This document shows, piece after piece, positions 6,032-10,789 of a DNA stretch of 10,789 nucleotides. Origin of the DNA: Oscillospiraceae bacterium (GTDB lineage Bacteria; Bacillota_A; Clostridia; Oscillospirales; Oscillospiraceae); assembly GCA_017540945.1 (NCBI GenBank), contig JAFYAB010000149.1, forward strand, positions 1-10,789, read 5' to 3'. The notes under the pieces were generated by a model, which saw nothing but the letters and a program-made list of their open reading frames with translations, had not been told where the DNA came from and searched no databases. Every line of letters begins with the position of its first letter. The stretch's first letter is position 1. The translations under genes and the position numbers were made by a program.

Positions 6032-7494
6032 GCTTGAAGGACCCGGAACAGAAGCAGGCGAAGCGGGAGGAGAAGCGCAAAAAACGCCGCTTTGCCAGCG
6101 GCATCCGCCAGCGCTGGCTGAAAAACATCCTCAGCATCACCGCCGCCATCGTGATCCTGGTGGGCGTGGCCTTTTCCGTGGCCAACGGCTTTTACACCTA
6201 CACCACCATGCGCTCCGGGCTGGAGGCGGAGGCCGCCACCACCGCGGCCTTCCTGCGAAACTACCTGAACCTGGACTATAACGAGTGCTACGCCTCCTGC
6301 GTCCTGCTGGTGCAGAACTATGCCCGCCGGGACCGGCTGGAGCTCCAGTTCGTGGGCAGCCAGGGCGAGGTGCTGGCCTCCTCCTACGGCCTCTTCGCCG
6401 AGGAGACCGTCCGTACCTCGGACGTGCCCCAGGCCCTGGACAGCAAGAGCTCCGTTTATTTCGTGGGAGAGAACCCCTCCACCGGGGAGCGCATCATGTC
6501 CGTGGCCATGCCCATGATCTACGCCGACGGCCGGGTGGTGGGCGTGCTGCGCTTCGTCACCAGCACCAAAAACGCGGACCGCTTCATCGCCCTGGGCATG
6601 GTGATCGCCGTTGCCTTCGCCCTGGGCTCCCTGGCCCTGATCTACTTCAGCAACGCCCTGTATTTCCGCTCCATTCTGGAGCCCGTGGCGGAGATCACCG
6701 AGACCGCCAAGCGCATCGCCGCCGGCAGCTACGGCGTCCGGATCCAGAAAAAATATGACGACGAGATCGGCGTCCTGGCGGATACCATCAACGATATGTC
6801 CGCCAAGATCGGCCAGTCGGAGCGGATGCAGTCGGAGTTCGTGTCCTCCGTCTCCCACGAGCTGCGGACCCCTCTGACCGCCATCACCGGCTGGGGCGAG
6901 ACCCTGCTGGAGGGGGAGGCGGACCCCGAGGAGACCAAGCGCGGCATCCAGATCATCCTGGGCGAGGCCCGGCGTCTGACCTCCATGGTGGAGGAGCTGC
7001 TGGAGTTCACCCGGATCCAGGACGGCCGCTTCACCCTGAACGTCCGCCTCTGCGACCTGCGCTCCGACTTTGAGGACATGATCTTCATGTACGGCAGCCG
7101 GCTGAAGCAGGAGGGCGTCGAGCTGGAATACGAGGAGAACGACGACGAGATCCCCGAGATTCCCTGCGACCCCGAGCGCATGCGCCAGGTCTTTTTGAAC
7201 ATCCTGGACAACGCCGCCAAGCACGGCGGCGAGGGCAAGCGCATCACCGTCTCCATGCGGCTGGAGGGGGATCAGGTGGTGACCCGGATCCGGGACTACG
7301 GCCCCGGCATCCCCGAGGAAGAGCTGCCCCACGTGAAGATGAAATTTTACAAGGGCAGCTCCAAGGCCAGAGGCTCCGGCATCGGCCTGGCGGTCTGCGA
7401 CCAGATCGTGGAGCTCCACGGCGGCAAGCTGACCCTTGAGAACGCCGAAGGCGGCGGCACGCTCGTAACAGTCTCGCTGCCGGTCACGCAATAG
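6019..7494 (+). CDS. HAMP-domain sensor histidine kinase
   Basis: A 491-residue membrane kinase, probable partner of the overlapping response regulator. It has a basic cytoplasmic N-terminus (KREEKRKKRR), TM1 at about 37-57, an external sensor region of about 130 residues (58-188) of Cache-like size, TM2 at about 189-212, and HAMP at about 216-265 (LEPVAEITETAKRIAAGSYG). The HisKA box FVSSVSHELRTPLTAI carries phospho-acceptor His280. The HATPase domain has the N box NILDNAAKHG (Asn394/Asn398), the G1 box DYGPGIP (426-432) and the G2 box GSGIGLAV (452-459). All catalytic motifs are intact. ATG 6019 sits inside the last codons of the regulator gene. Upstream of it there is no strong ribosome site, so translation probably relies on coupling. 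The signal is unknown; the co-transcribed lipoprotein is a candidate upstream input. Confidence 0.95.
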   Translation: MGCLSLKDPEQKQAKREEKRKKRRFASGIRQRWLKNILSITAAIVILVGVAFSVANGFYTYTTMRSGLEAEAATTAAFLRNYLNLDYNECYASCVLLVQNYARRDRLELQFVGSQGEVLASSYGLFAEETVRTSDVPQALDSKSSVYFVGENPSTGERIMSVAMPMIYADGRVVGVLRFVTSTKNADRFIALGMVIAVAFALGSLALIYFSNALYFRSILEPVAEITETAKRIAAGSYGVRIQKKYDDEIGVLADTINDMSAKIGQSERMQSEFVSSVSHELRTPLTAITGWGETLLEGEADPEETKRGIQIILGEARRLTSMVEELLEFTRIQDGRFTLNVRLCDLRSDFEDMIFMYGSRLKQEGVELEYEENDDEIPEIPCDPERMRQVFLNILDNAAKHGGEGKRITVSMRLEGDQVVTRIRDYGPGIPEEELPHVKMKFYKGSSKARGSGIGLAVCDQIVELHGGKLTLENAEGGGTLVTVSLPVTQ

Positions 7495-7533
7495 AACGCA
7501 AAACGAAAAAGTAAAAACGAAGAACTGTGGTAT

Positions 7534-7549
7534 TTTGCAATTTTGCAAA
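7534..7549. repeat. Palindrome TTTGCAATTTTGCAAA
   Basis: A 16-base palindrome, TTTGCAA-TT-TTGCAAA, lies 40 bases after the kinase stop codon in AT-rich DNA. It could be an operator or a weak hairpin. No T-tract follows and no regulator is implied. Confidence 0.5.
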
Positions 7550-7563
7550 TTACAAAATGAAAT

Positions 7564-7687
7564 GTAATTGTTCAGTCGCCCGTAGGGGCCGATGCCGACA
7601 TCGGCCCTACCTACCGATTTTTGCCTGCAAGCGAGGGCGGATGTGGGCATCCGCCCCTACGACGAAGGGGGCTACTGAATAGATACC
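7564..7687. repeat. 124-bp palindromic element, copy 1, with 18-bp imperfect terminal inverted repeats
   Basis: The ends GTAATTGTTCAGTCGCCC (7564-7581) and GGGCTACTGAATAGATAC (7669-7686) are inverted repeats matching at 14 of 18 positions. Inside are two hairpins. The first is GTAGGGGCCGATG / CATCGGCCCTAC (7582-7594 with 7599-7610, one bulged G). The second is GGGCGGATG / CATCCGCCC (7635-7643 with 7648-7656). CGTAGGGG occurs at 7581 and, inverted, at 7654. The second copy at 9755-9878 is identical except at two positions, 7597 (G to T) and 7667 (G to T). There is no open frame of note. The architecture is that of a MITE or a bacterial extragenic palindrome. Confidence 0.93.
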
Positions 7688-7695
7688 ATAAAATA

Positions 7696-7728
7696 AGATG
7701 AAATCAAGAACCATCCCCGATTTCATCT
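7696..7728 (+). promoter_or_regulatory. Leader hairpin next to the yqhQ ribosome site
   Basis: AGATGAAATC (7696-7705) and GATTTCATCT (7719-7728) form a perfect 10-bp stem with a 13-base loop, ending 5 bases before the ribosome site AAAGGAGG (7734-7741). There is no T-tract. It may affect mRNA stability or ribosome access, or be incidental. No riboswitch class is recognised. Confidence 0.5.
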
Positions 7729-7749
7729 GAAAGAAAGGAGGGACATGCT

Positions 7750-8763
7750 ATGCCCAAGGAAAGCTGTCCCGTTGAAAAATTCAAAACAATGATCGGGGGC
7801 CAGGCGCTCATTGAGGGCATTATGATGCGGGGCCCCGAAAAGCAGGCCGTGGTGGTCCGGAACCCGAAGGAGGGGCTGATCCGAAAGGTGGAGCCCCTGA
7901 AGAAAAAGACCGGGGTCCTGACCTGGCCCCTGATCCGGGGCGTGGTCAACTTCGGCGGAGCGATGATCTCCGGCGTCAAGTCCCTGATGTGGTCCGCCGA
8001 GAACTCCGACATGGAGGGGGAGGAGGATGACGCCGAGCCCTCCAAGCTGGACCAATGGCTGGAGAAGAAGCTGGGCAGCGAGAAATTCATGTCCGTGATC
8101 GTCACCATCTCCGTGATCCTGGGCCTGGGCTTCTCCATCCTGCTCTTCTTCCTGCTGCCCATGCTGCTGGGAAATCTCTTCCAGCGGCTGACGGGCTGCG
8201 GCGTGGTGCTCCAGCATCTGGTGGAGGGGCTGTTCCGCATCGTGATCTTCCTGGCCTATATGATCGGCGTGTCCAGGCTCAAGGATATGAAGCGGGTCTT
8301 TTCCTACCACGGGGCGGAGCACAAGACCATCCGCTGCTACGAGGCAAAGCTGCCCCTGACGGTGGAGAACGTGCGGCCCATGACCCGCAAACACCCCCGC
8401 TGCGGCACCAGCTTCCTCTTTGTGGTGATGGCCCTGTCCATCTTCCTCTTCACGGTGCTCTCCGCGGTGCTGAACTCCCTGATCCCGGGGCTCGCGGCCC
8501 TGCGGGAGGACAGCCGCGCACTCTACAATCTGCTGATGATGGCGATCAAGCTCTTCGTGATGCTGCCCCTGGTGGTCTCCGTCAGCTATGAGATCAACCG
8601 CCTGGTGGGCCGCCATGACAACCGCTTCACCCGGATCCTCACGGCCCCCGGCCTGTGGTTCCAGAACTTTACCACCAACGAACCGGACGACTCCATGATC
8701 GAAGTGGCCATTGAGGCCCTGGAGCTGGTCCTGCCCGAGGAAGAAGGAGCCGACCAATGGTAA
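7750..8763 (+). CDS. yqhQ: DUF1385 family membrane protein (YqhQ-like)
   Basis: A 337-residue integral membrane protein of DUF1385. The signature IGGQALIEGIMMRGPE near the N-terminus (about 15-30) is diagnostic. Other conserved blocks are YHGAEHKTIRCYE (His187, Glu190 and His191, possibly metal-binding) and HPRCGTSF (215-222). Four hydrophobic segments are visible at about 114-142, 157-176, 221-244 and 259-283. The biochemical function of the family is not known to me. AAAGGAGG at 7734-7741 lies 8 bases before ATG 7750; the ATG five bases earlier (7745) is in another frame. The gene ends ATGGTAA, overlapping the prmC start by 7 bases. YqhQ next to prmC recurs in Firmicutes, which supports both calls. 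Confidence 0.95.
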   Translation: MPKESCPVEKFKTMIGGQALIEGIMMRGPEKQAVVVRNPKEGLIRKVEPLKKKTGVLTWPLIRGVVNFGGAMISGVKSLMWSAENSDMEGEEDDAEPSKLDQWLEKKLGSEKFMSVIVTISVILGLGFSILLFFLLPMLLGNLFQRLTGCGVVLQHLVEGLFRIVIFLAYMIGVSRLKDMKRVFSYHGAEHKTIRCYEAKLPLTVENVRPMTRKHPRCGTSFLFVVMALSIFLFTVLSAVLNSLIPGLAALREDSRALYNLLMMAIKLFVMLPLVVSVSYEINRLVGRHDNRFTRILTAPGLWFQNFTTNEPDDSMIEVAIEALELVLPEEEGADQW

Positions 8764-9635
8764 AGACCTACGCCGACCTCTACCTGGACGCCCGCAAGGC
8801 CCTGCTGCCCACGGAGGGCATGTACGCGGGGAACATCGCCCGGGAGCTGGTTTGCGCGGCCTCCGGCAAGACCCAGGAGGCCCTGATCGCGGATCGGAAT
8901 CTCTACGCCTCCGAGGAGATCTGCCTGCGAGTGGAGAACTTTGTCCGCCGTCACCTGACGGGGGAGCCCACGGCCTACATCCTGGGCCAGTGGGATTTCT
9001 ATGATATGACCCTCACCGTGACGCCGGACGTGCTGATCCCCCGGGACGACTCCATGACCGTCACGGAGCTGGCCATCAAGAAGGCCCTGTACCTGCCCCA
9101 GAATCCCCGGATCCTGGACCTCTGCACCGGCTCCGGCTGCATCGGTCTGGCCATCGCCCGGCGGGTCAAGGACGCCAAGCTGACCCTGGGGGACGTCTCC
9201 CCCGAGGCCCTGCGGGTGGCGAAGAAGAACGCGGCGGACCTCCACCTGGGGGGCCGCGTCAGCTGCGTCCACGCGGACGCCCTCCAGCCCGCCGCCCCCT
9301 TCCTGGGGAAGTTCGATCTGATCGTCTCCAACCCGCCCTACGTCACCACCGCGGAGATGGAGCGGCTGGACCCCTCCGTCAGGGACTACGAGCCCCATCT
9401 GGCCCTCCACGGCGGGGAAGACGGCCTGGACTTCTACCGGGCCATCGTCAAAAACTACACCCCCGCCCTCCGTCCCGGCGGCTGTCTGGCCCTGGAATTC
9501 GGCCAGGGACAGGAGAGCGCCGTCTGCGCCATCCTGGAGGCCGCCGGCTATCAGATCCTGGAATGGAAGGAAGACAACAGCGGCATCCTGCGGGCCGTGC
9601 TGGCGCAGCACGGGCAGGAAGAAAGTGACAAGTGA
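8757..9635 (+). CDS. prmC: Peptide chain release factor N5-glutamine methyltransferase
   Basis: A 292-residue SAM-dependent enzyme that methylates the glutamine of the GGQ motif in release factors RF1/RF2, promoting efficient termination. The N-terminal helical domain (1-~85) ends in the family block GEPTAYILGQWDFY. The Rossmann domain carries SAM loop I, DLCTGSGCIGLA (121-132), and the catalytic NPPY at 192-195. Length is normal for PrmC. The usual VLIPRPETE-type block reads VLIPRDDSM (92-100). The start overlaps the yqhQ stop by 7 bases, so translation is coupled and no separate ribosome site is needed. The last four residues and the TGA stop are encoded by the GTGACAR heptamer array, so the C-terminus may have been altered by that repeat. 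The usual neighbour prfA is not next to it; recA follows. Confidence 0.95.
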   Translation: MVKTYADLYLDARKALLPTEGMYAGNIARELVCAASGKTQEALIADRNLYASEEICLRVENFVRRHLTGEPTAYILGQWDFYDMTLTVTPDVLIPRDDSMTVTELAIKKALYLPQNPRILDLCTGSGCIGLAIARRVKDAKLTLGDVSPEALRVAKKNAADLHLGGRVSCVHADALQPAAPFLGKFDLIVSNPPYVTTAEMERLDPSVRDYEPHLALHGGEDGLDFYRAIVKNYTPALRPGGCLALEFGQGQESAVCAILEAAGYQILEWKEDNSGILRAVLAQHGQEESDK

Positions 9636-9652
9636 CAGGTGACAGGTGACGA
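9625..9652 (+). repeat. Heptamer array GTGACAR, four units, overlapping the prmC stop codon
   Basis: The units are GTGACAA, GTGACAG, GTGACAG and GTGACGA. The array begins inside the prmC reading frame and its second unit supplies the TGA stop (9633-9635). It shares 26 identical bases with the array after dnaE. Confidence 0.9.
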
Positions 9653-9659
9653 AGGACGC

Positions 9660-9683
9660 CGTAGGGGCGCTCATCGAGCGCCC
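9660..9683. repeat. CGTAGGGG hairpin after prmC
   Basis: CGTAGGGG (9660-9667) leads into GGGCGCTC-ATC-GAGCGCCC (9665-9683), a perfect 8-bp stem with a 3-base loop. No T-run follows. It shares the CGTAGGGG head, but not the body, with the repeats at 2455, 2507, 7581 and 9772. Confidence 0.8.
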
Positions 9684-9700
9684 GACAAACTGCAAGGAAG

Positions 9701-9753
9701 AAGTAAGAAGTAATAAGTAATAGCAGATCGAAGCGGAAACTTCTTACTTTTTC
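9701..9753 (+). terminator. Hairpin AAGTAAGAAGT/ACTTCTTACTT followed by T-run; weak terminator candidate
   Basis: AAGTAAGAAGT (9701-9711) pairs perfectly with ACTTCTTACTT (9739-9749) across a 27-base loop, and TTTTTCC follows from 9748. The stem is AT-rich and the loop long, so termination would be weak. A third copy, again inverted, lies at 9891-9901 just beyond the 124-bp element. The motif may therefore be a repeat rather than a terminator. Confidence 0.4.
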
Positions 9754-9754
9754 C

Positions 9755-9878
9755 GTAATTGTTCAGTCGCCCGTAGGGGCCGATGCCTACATCGGCCCTA
9801 CCTACCGATTTTTGCCTGCAAGCGAGGGCGGATGTGGGCATCCGCCCCTACGACGAATGGGGCTACTGAATAGATACC
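9755..9878. repeat. 124-bp palindromic element, copy 2
   Basis: Same orientation as copy 1 at 7564-7687 and identical in 122 of 124 positions; differences are T at 9788 and T at 9858. The terminal inverted repeats and both hairpins are retained. The change at 9788 falls in a hairpin loop, so the stem is unaffected. It occupies the prmC-recA spacer. Confidence 0.93.
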
Positions 9879-9901
9879 TTTTTCCTTTTTACTTCTTACT
9901 T

Positions 9902-9989
9902 ATAGGCTGTTCCACAGATACTGTACTGAATATGGGACACAACCTGATGTAAAATAACACTATCTTAAAACAAGTGAGGTAGATATATT
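9902..9989 (+). promoter_or_regulatory. recA upstream region and ribosome site
   Basis: A possible -10, TAAAAT, lies at 9950-9955 without a convincing -35. Interleaved short inverted repeats CTGT-N3-ACAG-N3-CTGT occupy 9907-9924. I do not see the Gram-positive LexA box (GAAC-N4-GTTC) expected upstream of an SOS-regulated recA. The ribosome site is GTGAGG (9974-9979), 10 bases before the ATG at 9990. Confidence 0.45.
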
Positions 9990-10789
9990 ATGGCAACCAA
10001 GAAACCGACCTATGAAGCGCCGACGCCGGCCACGGATAAGAAAAAGGCCCTGGAGACCGCCCTGAAGCAGATCGAAAAGAGCTTCGGCAAGGGCGCGGTC
10101 ATGCGCATGGGCGAGCGGCCCGAGATGAACGTGGAGGCCATCCCCACGGGCTCCCTGGCGCTGGACGCCGCCCTGGGCGTGGGCGGCGTGCCCAAGGGCC
10201 GCATCGTTGAGATCTACGGTCCCGAATCCTCCGGCAAGACCACCCTGGCCCTGCACATCCTGGCCCAGGCCCAGAAAATGGGCGGCGAGGTGGCCTTCGT
10301 GGACGCCGAGCACGCCCTGGACCCGGTCTACGCCAAGGCCATCGGCGTGGACATCGACTCCATGCTGGTCTCCCAGCCGGACACCGGCGACCAGGCCCTG
10401 GAGATCACCGACGCCCTGGTGCGCTCCGGCGCCGTGGACGCCGTGGTGGTGGACTCCGTGGCGGCCCTGGTTCCCCGGCAGGAGATCGAGGGCGAGATGG
10501 GCGACCAGTTCGTGGGCCTCCAGGCCAGGCTCATGTCCCAGGCCCTCCGCAAGCTGGCGGGCACCATCTCCAAGACCAACTGCGTCGTCATCTTCATCAA
10601 CCAGCTGCGCATGAAGATCGGCGTCATGTACGGCAACCCTGAGACCACCACCGGCGGCAACGCCCTGAAATTCTACGCCTCCGTTCGCCTGGATGTGCGC
10701 CGGGTGGAGAGCATCAAGGAGGGCGGCAGCGTCATCGGCAACCACGTCCGGGTCAAGGTCGTGAAGAACAAGGTGGCGCCGCCCTTCCG
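9990..10789 (+). CDS. recA: Recombinase RecA (3'-truncated by window edge)
   Basis: The ATP-dependent recombinase that coats single-stranded DNA, drives strand exchange and triggers LexA self-cleavage. The first 266 residues of about 350 are present. The basic N-terminal helix region ([19 protein letters not shown]) is followed by Walker A GPESSGKT (77-84). The catalytic glutamate Glu107 is in VDAEHALD, Walker B is in [10 protein letters not shown], and the L2-region block is [21 protein letters not shown]. All core motifs are intact. GTGAGG (9974-9979) stands before ATG 9990. The C-terminal domain lies beyond the window. The gene is separated from prmC by 354 bases of repeats, so it is probably transcribed from its own promoter. 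Confidence 0.98.
   Translation, partial: MATKKPTYEAPTPATDKKKALETALKQIEKSFGKGAVMRMGERPEMNVEAIPTGSLALDAALGVGGVPKGRIVEIYGPESSGKTTLALHILAQAQKMGGEVAFVDAEHALDPVYAKAIGVDIDSMLVSQPDTGDQALEITDALVRSGAVDAVVVDSVAALVPRQEIEGEMGDQFVGLQARLMSQALRKLAGTISKTNCVVIFINQLRMKIGVMYGNPETTTGGNALKFYASVRLDVRRVESIKEGGSVIGNHVRVKVVKNKVAPPF

Noticed and set aside
6013..7650. Long minus-strand open frame of 545 codons opposite the sensor kinase
   Set aside because: The + strand reading has all kinase motifs. The antisense product is a low-complexity Gly/Ala/Val/His/Gln string typical of GC-rich shadow frames. The same applies to the minus frames at 3754-4986, 7723-8757, 8586-9695 and 9960-10745.
7564..9878. CRISPR array from the recurring palindromic repeats
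   Set aside because: There are only two copies of the 124-bp element 2.2 kb apart with genes between, no regular repeat-spacer pattern and no cas genes.
9902..9989. LexA (SOS) box upstream of recA
   Set aside because: No GAAC-N4-GTTC site is present. CTGT-N3-ACAG has the wrong spacing for the enterobacterial CTGT-N8-ACAG box.

Overview
The window is a GC-rich chromosomal segment whose recognisable genes all lie on the + strand. The protein families, the strong AAAGGAG-type ribosome sites, the lipoprotein/OmpR-regulator/HAMP-kinase trio and the YqhQ (DUF1385)-PrmC pair suggest a high-GC Clostridia species, probably an Oscillospiraceae-like gut bacterium. That placement is inferred from gene content and style, not from a search.

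Layout. (1) 3-2381: the 3' two-thirds of dnaE, the replicative DNA polymerase alpha subunit. (2) 2382-2596: a repeat-rich spacer with a heptamer array, a 53-bp tandem duplication and hairpins. (3) 2597-3040: a GNAT acetyltransferase, followed by a strong intrinsic terminator at 3135-3181. (4) 3182-3996: a full-consensus extended -10 promoter driving an 88-residue remnant of a DUF6291-like (phage/ICE-type) protein, then a 12-bp tandem repeat and an AT-rich promoter region. (5) 3997-7494: an apparent operon of an FG-GAP-type lipoprotein, a response regulator and a sensor kinase. (6) 7495-7749: a spacer holding a 124-bp palindromic element. (7) 7750-9635: yqhQ and prmC, translationally coupled. 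(8) 9636-9989: a spacer with a heptamer array, hairpins and a second copy of the 124-bp element. (9) 9990-10789: the 5' part of recA.

The genes are mostly housekeeping: replication (dnaE), recombination (recA), release-factor methylation (prmC) and envelope sensing (the two-component trio). No complete defence, biosynthetic or mobile system is visible. The unusual content is intergenic. Three spacers carry different palindromic repeats that share the octamer CGTAGGGG. Two genes end in the same GTGACAR heptamer array. One 124-bp element with imperfect terminal inverted repeats is present twice at 122/124 identity, in direct orientation around yqhQ-prmC. This looks like a small non-coding repeat family colonising gene ends. 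It is the part of the window most worth following up.
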